64,000 nucleotides of DNA from Lentisphaerota bacterium (GCA_021413965.1 JAIOPI010000010.1:310001-374000), one strand, 5' to 3'. Shown: positions 1-9,808, counted from the stretch's first letter. Notes: a model not told the origin generated them from the sequence alone. Translations and numbers: made by a program.

Positions 1-903
1 CCAGTTGAACCGGTCCGGCACTTTGCCGTTCACGATCTTGAAGAACTCGGCTTGGACTCGCTCCGTGATCGGGCCCCGCTTGCCGTTGCCAATCTCAATG
101 TTGTCGATATGGCTCACCGGCGTGATTTCGGCGGCGGTGCCGGAGAAGAACACTTCATCGGCGATGTACAGCGCCTCGCGCGGAATCACCTGCTGGTGAA
201 TCCGGATGCCCGCCTCGCGCGCCAGCTGGAACACGCAGTGGCGCGTGATGCCCGGCAGAATGGACGAACTCGACGGCGGCGTGTAGATCACCCCGCTGCG
301 CACCATGAAAATGTTTTCGCCAGACCCTTCCGACACGAACCCGGAGTGGTCCAGCGCGATGCCTTCCTCGAACCCCGTGTCCGTGGCCTCGATCCGGATC
401 AGCTGCGAATTCAGGTAGTTGCCGCCCGCCTTGGCCAGCGCGGGAAACGTGTTCGGCGCCGCGCGCTGCCACGAGGACACGCGCACGGAGACGCCCTTCT
501 CCATGGCGTCCTCGCCTAGGTACGCCCCCCAGTGCCAGGCCCCCACCACGCAGTTCACCGGGCACTCGAGCGGATTCACGCCCAGCTTGCCATAGCCGCG
601 GAAGGCAATCGGACGGATGTAGCACGACTTCAGATCGTTCACCTTCACCACGTCCAGAATGGCCTGTGTGAACTGCTCCGGCGTGTAGGGGATCGGCATG
701 CGGTAGATTTTGGCCGAATCATACAGACGCCGCACGTGATCCTGCAGGCGGAAGATGCCCGGACCGTGCGGCGTGGCATAGCACCGGATGCCCTCGAACA
801 CCGAGGACCCGTAGTGCACCACGTGGCTCATGACGCTGATCTGGGCGTCCGCCCAAGCCACCATCTTGCCATCCATCCAGATCTTGCCAGTGCCAAACGT
901 CAT
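1..903 (-). CDS. ilvE: Branched-chain amino acid aminotransferase, 3' end cut by window
   Basis: PLP-dependent fold-type IV aminotransferase that interconverts leucine, isoleucine and valine with their 2-oxo acids using glutamate/2-oxoglutarate in the cytoplasm. The 301 visible codons show the family landmarks: [14 protein letters not shown] near residues 29-40, the Schiff-base lysine at about 158 in [17 protein letters not shown], and [12 protein letters not shown] toward the end. The family is usually about 305-310 residues, so only a few residues are missing past position 1. The ATG at 903 is supported by a GGAGG about 10 nt upstream. It is transcribed divergently from the Nudix gene. Confidence 0.95.
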   Translation of the reverse strand, partial: MTFGTGKIWMDGKMVAWADAQISVMSHVVHYGSSVFEGIRCYATPHGPGIFRLQDHVRRLYDSAKIYRMPIPYTPEQFTQAILDVVKVNDLKSCYIRPIAFRGYGKLGVNPLECPVNCVVGAWHWGAYLGEDAMEKGVSVRVSSWQRAAPNTFPALAKAGGNYLNSQLIRIEATDTGFEEGIALDHSGFVSEGSGENIFMVRSGVIYTPPSSSSILPGITRHCVFQLAREAGIRIHQQVIPREALYIADEVFFSGTAAEITPVSHIDNIEIGNGKRGPITERVQAEFFKIVNGKVPDRFNW

Positions 904-930
904 GCGTCTACATCCTCCAAAAGGATGGCA

Positions 931-959
931 TTGCCACCCCGATTACGGTTGGTTAGGGT
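931..959 (+). promoter_or_regulatory. Possible sigma70-type promoter for the Nudix gene
   Basis: TTGCCA, 17-nt spacer, TAGGGT in the 136-nt divergent gap between ilvE and the Nudix gene. The -35 box matches consensus at 5 of 6 positions, the -10 box at only 3 of 6, so this is tentative. Confidence 0.3.
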
Positions 960-1039
960 ACAAAACACAGGCGCCGCCGTCAAGCCGCGGCGCCGCCCCC
1001 GACAGGGCAAAACCCGGCTGATGAAGGCGAATTCCCGGC

Positions 1040-1543
1040 ATGCGCACGTTGACGGATATCGACTGGACGACCTGGGCGCCACACCAGCGGGCCACCTTGC
1101 TCTTCGTCATCCGAGACGACCAGATCCTGCTGATCCACAAGAAGCGCGGCCTCGGCGCCGGCAACATCAACGGCCCGGGCGGGCGACTCGAGCCCGGGGA
1201 AACCCCGCTGGCCGCGGCGATACGGGAAACAGAAGAGGAAATCGGCGTCATTCCGCTGCGGGTGCAGGCGGGCGGCGAGCTGTTCTTCCAATTCGTGGAC
1301 GGGCTCGCGTTGCACGTGGCGGTGTACCGGGCACCCGACTTCACCGGCACGCTGCGCGAGACGGACGAGGCCAAGCCGCTGTGGGCGCCTCTGACGGCAA
1401 TTCCCTATGCACGCATGTGGGCGGACGACGTGCATTGGCTGCCGCTGCTGATCGCCGGCCAGAGCTTCCGCGGGCACTTCCTGTTTGATGGCCCGCGCAT
1501 GCTCGACCACACGCTGGTCACCCACGGCGCGGCGCCTGCTTGA
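1040..1543 (+). CDS. Nudix hydrolase, MutT/MTH1-like (8-oxo-dGTP diphosphatase type)
   Basis: 167 residues with an intact Nudix box at about residues 47-70 (GGRLEPGE, then REtEEEiG), the metal-binding motif that hydrolyses nucleoside diphosphate derivatives. The segments NGPGGRLEPGE, DDVHWLPLL, FRGHFLFDG and MLDHTL are typical of the MTH1-like 8-oxo-dGTP diphosphatase group rather than ADP-ribose or Ap4A hydrolases, so a nucleotide-pool sanitising role is the best inference. The ATG at 1040 lacks a strong ribosome site at ideal spacing; a GAAGG lies further upstream. It stands alone between ilvE (divergent) and the sugar isomerase. Confidence 0.85.
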   Translation: MRTLTDIDWTTWAPHQRATLLFVIRDDQILLIHKKRGLGAGNINGPGGRLEPGETPLAAAIRETEEEIGVIPLRVQAGGELFFQFVDGLALHVAVYRAPDFTGTLRETDEAKPLWAPLTAIPYARMWADDVHWLPLLIAGQSFRGHFLFDGPRMLDHTLVTHGAAPA

Positions 1544-1561
1544 CGTCCCGCCAGTAATCCG

Positions 1562-1590
1562 TTGTCAGTCGTCCCGCCTGCCCTTATGAT
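1562..1590 (+). promoter_or_regulatory. Sigma70-type promoter of the sugar isomerase gene
   Basis: TTGTCA, exactly 17 nt, TATGAT. Each hexamer matches consensus at 5 of 6 positions. The predicted start near 1597 gives a leader of about 58 nt before the ATG at 1655. This argues against the longer reading frame that opens at 1562. Confidence 0.65.
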
Positions 1591-1654
1591 CGCGACCATC
1601 GTCATTCCGGATTTGTTGAATAAAAAGGACGATGCCTCTAAGGAGACACACACC

Positions 1655-3079
<1,425 letters not shown>

Positions 3080-3084
3080 GCGAA

Positions 3085-3111
3085 AAGGGCCACGGCCTGG
3101 CCGTGGCCCTT
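3085..3111. terminator. Hairpin between convergent genes
   Basis: Perfect 11-bp inverted repeat AAGGGCCACGG / CCGTGGCCCTT with a 5-nt loop, lying 6 nt after the isomerase stop and 6 nt before the stop of the convergent DUF2934 gene. A U-tract is weak, so it probably acts as a bidirectional terminator or 3'-end stabiliser. Confidence 0.6.
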
Positions 3112-3116
3112 CCGTC

Positions 3117-3539
3117 CTACTTCCTGAGCAGGTCGGTGATGTGCTTCTCTGCGGCGATCCAGTAGCCATTGGCGTCGCCGCGGAAACCATTCTTCTCCGC
3201 GATCAGGTACGCCTCGCGCTGGATCATCTCAAACCGCTGCTCAGGCGTGATCGCCGGCTTGATCACCGGCGGCACCGACTGGGCGGGCGTCACGGCCAAG
3301 GCCGCCGCCGCCGCCGAGGTGGATACCGGCGCGGGCTGTGCGGGGGCCGGCTTCGCCGGCACCTGGGCCGCCACCGCGGCGGGCATGGGGGCCACGACCG
3401 ACGCCGCCGGACTCGGCGGCTTCACGGCCGTCTTGCGCGCCGCCGACGGACGCGCCTTCGGCGTGACCGGCTTCCGGGATGCAATGGTGGTCTTCTTGGT
3501 CGCGGTCTTGGCGGTCTTGGCGATCTTCTTCGCTGACAT
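3117..3539 (-). CDS. DUF2934 domain protein with Lys/Ala/Pro-rich N-terminus
   Basis: 140 residues in two parts. Residues 1-~95 are a low-complexity, basic, histone-H1-like tail of Lys, Ala, Pro and Thr (for example KKIAKTAKTATKKTT). The C-terminal ~40 residues form a DUF2934 domain (RFEMIQREAYLIAEKNGF, then a conserved YW and AE). DUF2934 proteins are small and functionally unassigned. The basic tail suggests nucleic-acid binding, which is inference. The ATG at 3539 has AGGAG 6 nt upstream; the frame is open 84 nt further upstream but without a better start. Confidence 0.75.
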   Translation of the reverse strand: MSAKKIAKTAKTATKKTTIASRKPVTPKARPSAARKTAVKPPSPAASVVAPMPAAVAAQVPAKPAPAQPAPVSTSAAAAALAVTPAQSVPPVIKPAITPEQRFEMIQREAYLIAEKNGFRGDANGYWIAAEKHITDLLRK

Positions 3540-3934
3540 GTTGGCTCCTGTTAAGTGACCCATGATTCGGCGTCCCGCTGGCCCATGATTCCGGCTCGGA
3601 CGCACGCTTGTTGCAGGACTCAAGCATGCCGAGTTTTCTGCTCTTTTTCCAATGTTTTTGCATAAAATTCCTATCCGGGGCGCGCCATTCCGTTTTGTCG
3701 CAACCCCTTCCCGCAGCGCTACAAAAAGGGAATAATTCCAAGGCCGCCCGCCCCCCCGCTAAGGAATCGATTGATCCGGACCCCATGTTGCGGTATGGTC
3801 TACCGCTTGCTGTGATGACCAACCCACAGGCCGCACCAAAGCGGTGCGACATGCAGGTCGGGCGCTCAGCCGCGGCGGCGTAAGCCCAAGGGCGGTGTTC
3901 CCGTGCCGTAGGCAGCCGACTATCAAAGGCTTTC
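3540..3934. other. 395-nt divergent intergenic region
   Basis: No convincing gene. The left half is comparatively AT-rich (3630-3750) and probably contains the promoter of the minus-strand DUF2934 gene. The right half carries the candidate plus-strand promoter at 3771-3799, followed by a leader of about 130 nt with short hairpins, such as GCACC/GGTGC at about 3834-3848. I recognise no known riboswitch class. Confidence 0.4.
3771..3799 (+). promoter_or_regulatory. Possible promoter of the zinc-finger-like gene
   Basis: TTGATC, 17-nt spacer, TATGGT. Both boxes match the sigma70 consensus at 4 of 6 positions. Transcription from here would give an unusually long leader, about 130 nt, before the ATG at 3935. 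Confidence 0.4.
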
Positions 3935-5278
3935 ATGTCAGACTCGATACCCCAAGGCGAAGCGCCCGCGGATGTAACTCCGGCCAATCGCGACCAGGTT
4001 CTGGAGCTGAACTTCGTCCCAGCCTGGGCACGCAAGCCCCCGGGGGAGATGCCGTTCTTCCGCGACCGTCCCGATCGTCCCGATCGCCACGACCGCGCAG
4101 GAGGCGGACCGTCCCGTGATCGCCGGACCGGTGGTGGTGGCGGCGCCCGGCCCGGTGGTGGCGGTGGACGTGATGCGCGCGGTCTCGACCGTGCTCGCCG
4201 ACCGGACGCCGGCCCCACCCGTTATCGTCCGGCTCCTCCCCCGCCCCCCCTGCCGATTCAAGTCCGCTTTCTGCCCGATGACCGCCAGATCGCCGTGCTG
4301 GTGAAGCGCATTCGCTCCAGCCAGCGCGCCTATCCGTTGACCGAGATCGTCTCCCTCTTCCTTGGCAACCCCGATGCCTGCCGGGTCAAACTGGAGTCCA
4401 CCTCGCCCACGCAGAAACTGCTGCAATGCAAGCCCTGCGGCATGGTGGCACTCAGTCGCCCCGAAATGGAGAACCATCTCCTCCGCGAACACCTGGACGA
4501 ATTCTACGACGTGGAAGAGCACATCGGCGAGCCGCCCACCGGCAACTTCGTCTGCGTCGCCAAGTGCGGCCTGAGCGGGGTCCTGCTGGGGCCTCCCAAC
4601 CACAACCTGTACGCCGAGCGCGTCGATGAAGTCTACCGCTCCGGGTACATGCACATGACGCTGGACGAGTACAAGCGCAACATCCAGACGCACCATGATG
4701 CCGCGCTTATCGAGCAGTGGAAGGCCGAGAGCCAGAAGCAGACCTTGTACCGCCGCAAGGGAGCGCCCCCGGAAACGGCCGGCCTTCGCCGCAGTGCCGC
4801 CGCCAGCCAGTTCCTGAAAGAACAGGCCGACGGGCTGATCAAGAGCGCCTCGTACGCATCGCTCCCCGTCGCGCTCGTGCGCCGCTCCGGAAACACCGGC
4901 CTGATGGATACGCTCGCCGACGCCTGGAGCCGCGAATGCCGCGCCCCGCGCAATTTATCCATCGCGGTACACGGAGCCCTGCGCGGACGCCACCTGCACG
5001 TCTTCCGCGCCGGGGCGGGCTCCCGCTTCGTCACCGATATTCCGCCCGTCCCCCTGGCGCCCGAGCGCGCGATCGAATCCATCCGCGACGTGCTGCTATG
5101 CCTGCGGGCACATCCGGGATTCAATCGCACGCAATTGCTGGCGGAACTGCGCCCGGGCGCGAGCCCGGAGTCCCCCGAGGCCGCCGCCATCCTCTCGCCG
5201 CTGGGATGGCTCGTGGAACGGGGACACATTATCGAGTTCTTTGACGGCACCCTCGCCGTGCCGCTGGAGAGTGCCTGA
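3935..5278 (+). CDS. Unrecognised protein with Arg/Gly-rich tail and C2H2-like zinc finger
   Basis: 447 residues, family not recognised. Residues ~45-105 are a disordered tract of Arg, Asp, Gly and Pro with RD/RP repeats and poly-Gly runs, like RNA-binding RGG tails. Residues ~108-165 form a basic folded segment. At ~165-190 CKPCGMVALSRPEMENHLLREH has C-x2-C-x16-H-x4-H spacing, a C2H2-type finger. A second Cys pair lies in VCVAKCGLSG. The C-terminal ~90 residues look like a winged-helix-like segment (TQLLAELRP...LGWLVERGHIIEF). Nucleic-acid binding is inferred. The stop overlaps the next start by one base (TGATG), so the two genes are likely co-translated. Confidence 0.75.
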   Translation: MSDSIPQGEAPADVTPANRDQVLELNFVPAWARKPPGEMPFFRDRPDRPDRHDRAGGGPSRDRRTGGGGGARPGGGGGRDARGLDRARRPDAGPTRYRPAPPPPPLPIQVRFLPDDRQIAVLVKRIRSSQRAYPLTEIVSLFLGNPDACRVKLESTSPTQKLLQCKPCGMVALSRPEMENHLLREHLDEFYDVEEHIGEPPTGNFVCVAKCGLSGVLLGPPNHNLYAERVDEVYRSGYMHMTLDEYKRNIQTHHDAALIEQWKAESQKQTLYRRKGAPPETAGLRRSAAASQFLKEQADGLIKSASYASLPVALVRRSGNTGLMDTLADAWSRECRAPRNLSIAVHGALRGRHLHVFRAGAGSRFVTDIPPVPLAPERAIESIRDVLLCLRAHPGFNRTQLLAELRPGASPESPEAAAILSPLGWLVERGHIIEFFDGTLAVPLESA

Positions 5279-6027
5279 TGCCCTCCACCCGATGGTGCGA
5301 AGCCGCGCTTCTCCCCATCGTGATGCTGGCGTGGATCGCGCCCGGCCCTTGGTCCTGCTCCGCCAGCGAAACCAGCGTCCCCGCCCCTGTCCTGCAGCCC
5401 GTCCAGATGCGCTTTGCCGCCGATGCCCCTCCGGCGGTCACGAACCTGATCCCCGTCACGCTGCACGCCCCTCCAGCCATCGCCTGGTCCCAGCCGGAAG
5501 CCGGCAGGGCGGACGCCGAACTGGCGCGCGGGCCTTGGCTGCGCAGCGAGGCGCCGCCGCCGGGGACCATGACCGACATCGCCCCTCCCGATCCCGCCAC
5601 GACCCGCGCACCCGGCTGGCTGGCGGATGACAAGAACGGCACCGGCCGCGACAGCGCCTTCAGCGATCGCGGCACGTCAACCACGCGCCGCGGTTGGCTC
5701 GCCAATTCCGTCAACCGCCTGCAGGCGCGCGCGGTTTCTGCCGCTGAGGAAGCGGAATCCGATGCCAGCCTCTGGGACGATGAGCGCGCGGATGACACGC
5801 GGCTCGACGGCGATCTGTGGAAGCCCCAGGGACAGGAGACGACCAGCCGCAACTGGGGGCCAGATCGCACGGCCAATGACGACCGCGGCGCCGCCGTGTG
5901 GGAAGACACGTTTGCCCGCCCCACCGGCGCCACCGGCTGGCGCAACGAGACGGACCCGCTTTCCACACGCTCAGGCGAGGGCAACGCCATGCGGCCCGCG
6001 TTCGGTGCGACCGATGATAACCGGTGA
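5278..6027 (+). CDS. Unrecognised exported low-complexity protein
   Basis: 249 residues. The N-terminus (about residues 1-30, with a hydrophobic LLPIVMLAWIAPG core ending near CSAS) looks like a signal peptide. The Cys in this segment does not make a clean lipobox. The mature part is Asp/Arg/Trp/Gly-rich, with recurring short units such as GWLADD, GWLANS, SLWDDE, DLWKPQ and VWEDTF, suggesting a disordered surface or periplasmic protein with a Trp-acidic motif. The ATG overlaps the upstream stop, linking it to the zinc-finger-like gene. Its last 57 nt overlap the 3' end of convergent purM. No function assigned. Confidence 0.6.
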   Translation: MPSTRWCEAALLPIVMLAWIAPGPWSCSASETSVPAPVLQPVQMRFAADAPPAVTNLIPVTLHAPPAIAWSQPEAGRADAELARGPWLRSEAPPPGTMTDIAPPDPATTRAPGWLADDKNGTGRDSAFSDRGTSTTRRGWLANSVNRLQARAVSAAEEAESDASLWDDERADDTRLDGDLWKPQGQETTSRNWGPDRTANDDRGAAVWEDTFARPTGATGWRNETDPLSTRSGEGNAMRPAFGATDDNR

Positions 6028-6999
6028 CGCCCGCTGCGCACGCAGCACGGCCAGGGTCCGCGGCACGTCCCGCTCCCGGACCATCACCACGTATCCCACG
6101 CCCATGTTGAACACGCGGTACATCTCGTCGCGGTCCACCTTGCCGACGCGCTGAATGAAGTCGAACAGGGGCCCCGGCGTCCAGGACGCCGTGTCGACCA
6201 CCAGCCGCACGCCATCGGGCAGCACGCGCGGCACGTTATCCAGCAGGCCGCCCCCCGTGATGTGTGCCATGCCCTGCACCGGCACCGACGCAAGCAACTT
6301 TAGAATGGGCTTTAAGTAGCTGCGGTGTACCGCCAGCAGCGCGTCCGCCACGGTGCCGCGCATACCCGGCATGCGGGACCGCACCCCCAGGCCCGCCTGC
6401 TCGAAGATGACCCGCCGCGCCAGTGAATAGCCGTTCGTGTGCAGGCCGGTCGACGGCAGCCCGATCGCCACGTCGCCCGGACGAATGCCCCGGCCCGTGA
6501 GGATCTGCTTGCGCGACACCACGCCAACCAACGTGCCCACGAGGTCGTATTCGCCCGGCGGATACAGGCCGGGCATCTCGGCCGTCTCCCCGCCCAGCAG
6601 GGCACAGCCATTCTCCCGGCAGGCCTTGCAAAGACCGGCGATCACATCGTGAAAAATGCCCGGCATGAAGCGCGACGTGCCAATGTAGTCCAGGAAAAAG
6701 AGCGGGCGCGCTCCCTGCACCAGGATGTCGTTCACGCAGTGGTTGACGATGTCCTGGCCCACGGTGTCATGGCGCTTGGCCATGGCGGCCACCTTCAGCT
6801 TCGTGCCCACGCCATCCGTGCTGGCGACCAGCACCTGGTCCCGGCCCGGCGAGGCAAACAGGCCGCCAAACAGGCCGATGTCGCTCAGCACGCCCGGCAC
6901 GGTGGTGCGTCCAACCATCTTCTTGATGGCCGTCAACGCCTTCATCTTGTTGTCGATATCGACCCCGGCAGCGGCATAGGCTGACTTACGCTTGGCCAT
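5971..6999 (-). CDS. purM: Phosphoribosylformylglycinamidine cyclo-ligase (AIR synthetase)
   Basis: 342 residues. Fifth step of de novo purine synthesis: ATP-dependent closure of FGAM to 5-aminoimidazole ribonucleotide. Family motifs are clear: SAYAAAGVDID at the N-terminus, STDGVGTKLKVA near residue 60, HCVNDILVQGARPLFFLDYI, GGETAEMPGLY, SYLKPILKLL and HITGGGLLDNVPRVLP. The ATG at 6999 has AAGGGG at good spacing; an in-frame ATG 21 nt further upstream is less well placed. purB follows upstream on the same strand, so a purine gene pair is likely. The C-terminal ~15 residues, past VIIG, overlap the convergent gene. Confidence 0.95.
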   Translation of the reverse strand: MAKRKSAYAAAGVDIDNKMKALTAIKKMVGRTTVPGVLSDIGLFGGLFASPGRDQVLVASTDGVGTKLKVAAMAKRHDTVGQDIVNHCVNDILVQGARPLFFLDYIGTSRFMPGIFHDVIAGLCKACRENGCALLGGETAEMPGLYPPGEYDLVGTLVGVVSRKQILTGRGIRPGDVAIGLPSTGLHTNGYSLARRVIFEQAGLGVRSRMPGMRGTVADALLAVHRSYLKPILKLLASVPVQGMAHITGGGLLDNVPRVLPDGVRLVVDTASWTPGPLFDFIQRVGKVDRDEMYRVFNMGVGYVVMVRERDVPRTLAVLRAQRASPVIIGRTERGPHGVALA

Positions 7000-7113
7000 G
7001 GCAATCCCCTTTCCTGACATCGGACGGGCCTCTCGGATGGCGCGATTCTCACGGAATCGGGCCTGTCGGCCGAACGCGCGGCGCGGCCGCCCGCGTCGTC
7101 CGCGGTTCCCCGA

Positions 7114-8406
7114 CTACAATCCGACGGCCTTGAACGTGCGGTTCACGTCGCGGAAATGCGTTTTCAAGTCGAACACATGATCGAGGTCGCGCGGGCTGAC
7201 TTTGGCCATGATCTCGGAATCCGACTCGATCAGCCCGCGCAAGTCGCAGCCCTCGTCCCAGGCGCGCATGGCGTGGCGCTGCACCAGCCGGTACGCCGCC
7301 TCGCGGCTGAACCCCTTGTCCGTCAGCAGCAACAGCACCTGCTGGGAATGGACAAGCCCGTGGGTCATGTTCAGGTTATCCAGCATGCGCCGCGGATACA
7401 CACGCAGATGACGCACCAGTTTCTCGAGGTTCGTCAGCATGTGGTCGAGGGCAATCGTGCTGTCCGGCACGATGATGCGCTCCACCGAGGAATGCGAAAT
7501 GTCGCGCTCGTGCCAGAGCGCCACGTTCTCGATCGCCGCCACCAGGTTGCCGCGCAGCACGCGCGCCAGCCCGCACAGCTTTTCCCCCGTGATCGGGTTC
7601 TTCTTGTGCGGCATGGCCGACGACCCCTTCTGCTCCTTGCCGAAAAACTCTTCCACCTCACGCACCTCGGTGCGCTGCAGGTGGCGGAATTCCTGCGCCC
7701 AGCGCTCGACCGATGCGCCCACCAGCGCCAGCGCCGCCATGTATTCCGCGTGCCGGTCGCGCTGCAGCACCTGCGTCGAAATCGCCGCGGGTCGCAGCCC
7801 CAGCTTCCGGCAGACATGACGTTCGACGGAAGGCTCCAGATGCGCGTGCGTGCCCACCGCCCCGGAAAGTTGCCCCACGGAAATGACGTCGCGCGCCTGC
7901 TGCAGGCGGGCGAGCCCGCGCCCGAACTCGTCGTACATGAGGGCCATCTTCAGGCCAAAGGTGATGGGCTCGGCGTGGATGCCGTGGGTCCGCCCCATCA
8001 TCGGGGTGAACTTGTAGCGCCGGGCCTGCGCGGCCGCCGCGCGGCGGACCGCCTTGACGTCGCGGATCAGGATATCCGCCGCCTGCACCATCTGGACCGC
8101 CAGGCCTGTGTCCAGCACGTCGGAACTCGTCAGGCCGCGATGGATGAAGCGCGCCGACGGGCCCACGTACTCCGCCACATTCGTGAGGAAGGCAATGACG
8201 TCGTGGTTGACCTTGGCTTCGATCTGCTCGATGCGTTTGACGGTGAAATCGGCGCGCTGGCGGATGCGACCCAGGTCGGCCGCCGGGATCTGGCCCAACT
8301 TGTGCATGGCCTCGCAGGCCAGCACCTCGATCGAAAGCCAGGTCCGGTACTTGTTCTCGTCCGTCCAGATCGCGCCCATCTCGCGACCGGTGTAGCGTGG
8401 AATCAT
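7114..8406 (-). CDS. purB: Adenylosuccinate lyase
   Basis: 430 residues. Fumarase/aspartase-superfamily lyase that acts twice in purine synthesis, releasing fumarate from SAICAR and from adenylosuccinate. Seen: MIPRYTGREMGAIW at the start, RGLTSSDVLDTGLA, TPMMGRTHGIHAEPITFG, and the superfamily signature GSSAMPHKKNPI near residue 265 with the catalytic serine loop. It is transcribed just upstream of purM with a gap of about 114 nt, consistent with shared control of purine genes. Confidence 0.96.
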   Translation of the reverse strand: MIPRYTGREMGAIWTDENKYRTWLSIEVLACEAMHKLGQIPAADLGRIRQRADFTVKRIEQIEAKVNHDVIAFLTNVAEYVGPSARFIHRGLTSSDVLDTGLAVQMVQAADILIRDVKAVRRAAAAQARRYKFTPMMGRTHGIHAEPITFGLKMALMYDEFGRGLARLQQARDVISVGQLSGAVGTHAHLEPSVERHVCRKLGLRPAAISTQVLQRDRHAEYMAALALVGASVERWAQEFRHLQRTEVREVEEFFGKEQKGSSAMPHKKNPITGEKLCGLARVLRGNLVAAIENVALWHERDISHSSVERIIVPDSTIALDHMLTNLEKLVRHLRVYPRRMLDNLNMTHGLVHSQQVLLLLTDKGFSREAAYRLVQRHAMRAWDEGCDLRGLIESDSEIMAKVSPRDLDHVFDLKTHFRDVNRTFKAVGL

Positions 8407-8513
8407 GGCGACAATGGTCTCCTTGGAGCGGACCCCAACGGCCCAGCCTCACGGCCGGTCACACTAGTCAACCGAGGCGCCCCTGTCCACGGGATTTAGC
8501 CGGTGCAGGCGGC

Positions 8514-9524
8514 TTACCGGGACGGGGCCGTTTCGCGGGCGGGATACCCGGCCGCCGCGAAGCAGGCATCCAGATTCGCGAGCGACGCCCCCGGCGGCAG
8601 GTCGCAGCCGGATGACAGCACGGCATGGCGGTGCGGTCTCAGGGTGTGAACCAACTCCAGCACCCGGGCACGCACGGCCGCAGGCTCAAGCTGGACAAAG
8701 ACGGCCGACGGATCCAGGTTCCCCAGCACAATCTGCGTGGGCGCCATCCGCGCCAGCGCCACGGCCATGTCCATGGGAGCCCCGAAATGGTAGGCACTCG
8801 CCCCGGATTCCAGGACCGCCTCCAGGTGCAGCGGGCGCGCCGCGCAGTTATGCAGGATCACGCCAAAACGATCATCCTCCACGGCCCGCAGGATGGTACG
8901 CACGAAGGCGGACGAGAACGATGCCAGCATCCGCGGCGAAAGCAGCCCCGCCGCGGGCTCGGCCATGACCAGCCCGTCAGCCCCAGCCCGTTTGAAGGCC
9001 CCGGCATAGGCAATCAGAAACGCGGTGACTTTCTCCAGGAGCGCCAGGGCCGTGTCCGGATCCATGGCCGCCAGCTCCAGAAACTCGCTGACGCCCCAGA
9101 GCCGGCCCGCCAGCGAAAAGGGGCCGATCATGCCGCCCAGCACCAGCCGGTCCCCCGGCGCGGCCGCCAGGCGGCGAACCGCGTCGAGATGCACCGACGT
9201 CCGCGCCGCACCCGGCACGGGAAGATGCAGGGCGGCCACCTGCCGCGGCTCCGTGAGGAGGCGTCCGATCACCGTGGGAACTTCATGCGCTTCGAGCCGG
9301 ACCTCGGCGCCAAAGGCCTCGGCCTCCGCAGACAAATCCATCGCCGTCAGCACGCAGCCATTGTCATAGCGCTGCGCCAGGGCCTCGATGCAGGCCACCT
9401 GCACGACGGAATCGCTGACGACCTGGCCGATCGTCCCCCCGGTCAGATGAAGCCCTGGATAAACCGCCACGGGCAGCACACGAAGACGTTCGGCGTTCAA
9501 TACAAATTTCTGAATCGGCGTCAT
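8514..9524 (-). CDS. Uroporphyrinogen decarboxylase-fold protein, corrinoid methyltransferase (MtaA/MtbA) type
   Basis: 336 residues with the URO-D TIM-barrel pattern. GGMIGPFSLAGRLWG near residue 145, YAGAFKRAGADGLVMAEPAAGLLSP, and HNCAARP...SGCDLPPG resemble the H-x-C...C zinc site of MtaA/MtbA corrinoid-methyltransferases rather than true HemE. I therefore infer methyl transfer from a corrinoid protein, not heme synthesis. No corrinoid protein or MtaB-type partner is adjacent. The ATG at 9524 follows a GGGGGGA run. The perfect inverted repeat at 9578-9597, 54-73 nt upstream, may be its operator. Confidence 0.75.
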   Translation of the reverse strand: MTPIQKFVLNAERLRVLPVAVYPGLHLTGGTIGQVVSDSVVQVACIEALAQRYDNGCVLTAMDLSAEAEAFGAEVRLEAHEVPTVIGRLLTEPRQVAALHLPVPGAARTSVHLDAVRRLAAAPGDRLVLGGMIGPFSLAGRLWGVSEFLELAAMDPDTALALLEKVTAFLIAYAGAFKRAGADGLVMAEPAAGLLSPRMLASFSSAFVRTILRAVEDDRFGVILHNCAARPLHLEAVLESGASAYHFGAPMDMAVALARMAPTQIVLGNLDPSAVFVQLEPAAVRARVLELVHTLRPHRHAVLSSGCDLPPGASLANLDACFAAAGYPARETAPSR

Positions 9525-9577
9525 GACATCCCCCCGCAGGGGCCGCCCGGCGCGGCCTGCCCGGCCCCCCGCTAGCA

Positions 9578-9597
9578 ATCGTTAAACAATTAACGAT
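9578..9597. promoter_or_regulatory. Perfect 8-bp inverted repeat, candidate operator
   Basis: ATCGTTAA, four bases, TTAACGAT: an AT-rich palindrome in a GC-rich intergenic segment, 54-73 nt upstream of the minus-strand methyltransferase-like gene. Its size and symmetry fit a dimeric repressor such as a LacI-type protein. No regulator gene is adjacent. Confidence 0.45.
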
Positions 9598-9670
9598 AAT
9601 GCACCATCCAGGCGGGGCGTGTCCATGGGAAAGATCGCCGGGCCTCCCCCGGCCGCCACCTGCAGGATGG

Positions 9671-9757
9671 CGGGGTGGCCCGCAACCTCTCCGGGCGCGG
9701 GCCGCCTGGCGACGCCCAGCTGGCACAGCCAGCGCGGGGAGATTGCGGGCCACCCCT
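9671..9757. repeat. GC-rich inverted repeat, dispersed family B (two arms)
   Basis: GGGGTGGCCCGCAA at 9672-9685 pairs perfectly with 9743-9756 (14 bp). Imperfect pairing extends the arms to roughly 25 nt around a ~57-nt centre. The left arm and its continuation to 9702 recur at 25336-25365 with two substitutions and a 2-nt indel. It lies just past the stop of the DUF1854 gene and may also act as a terminator. Confidence 0.6.
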
Positions 9758-9808
9758 GAGCGCATCCGCAAACGTGGAAAGGAGCGCCGCGGTCCCAGGT
9801 ACGGCGCG

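Noticed and set aside
3608-3883. 91-residue plus-strand frame in the divergent gap
   Set aside because: No ribosome site, no motif, and it overlaps a plausible promoter; not supported as a gene.
3800-3934. Possible riboswitch in the long leader of the zinc-finger-like gene
   Set aside because: Short hairpins exist, but no conserved core of a known class is recognisable; kept only as an unusual leader.
8514-9524. Assignment of this gene as hemE
   Set aside because: The H-x-C...C zinc-type pattern and overall divergence fit MtaA/MtbA-like methyltransferases better than uroporphyrinogen decarboxylase of heme synthesis.
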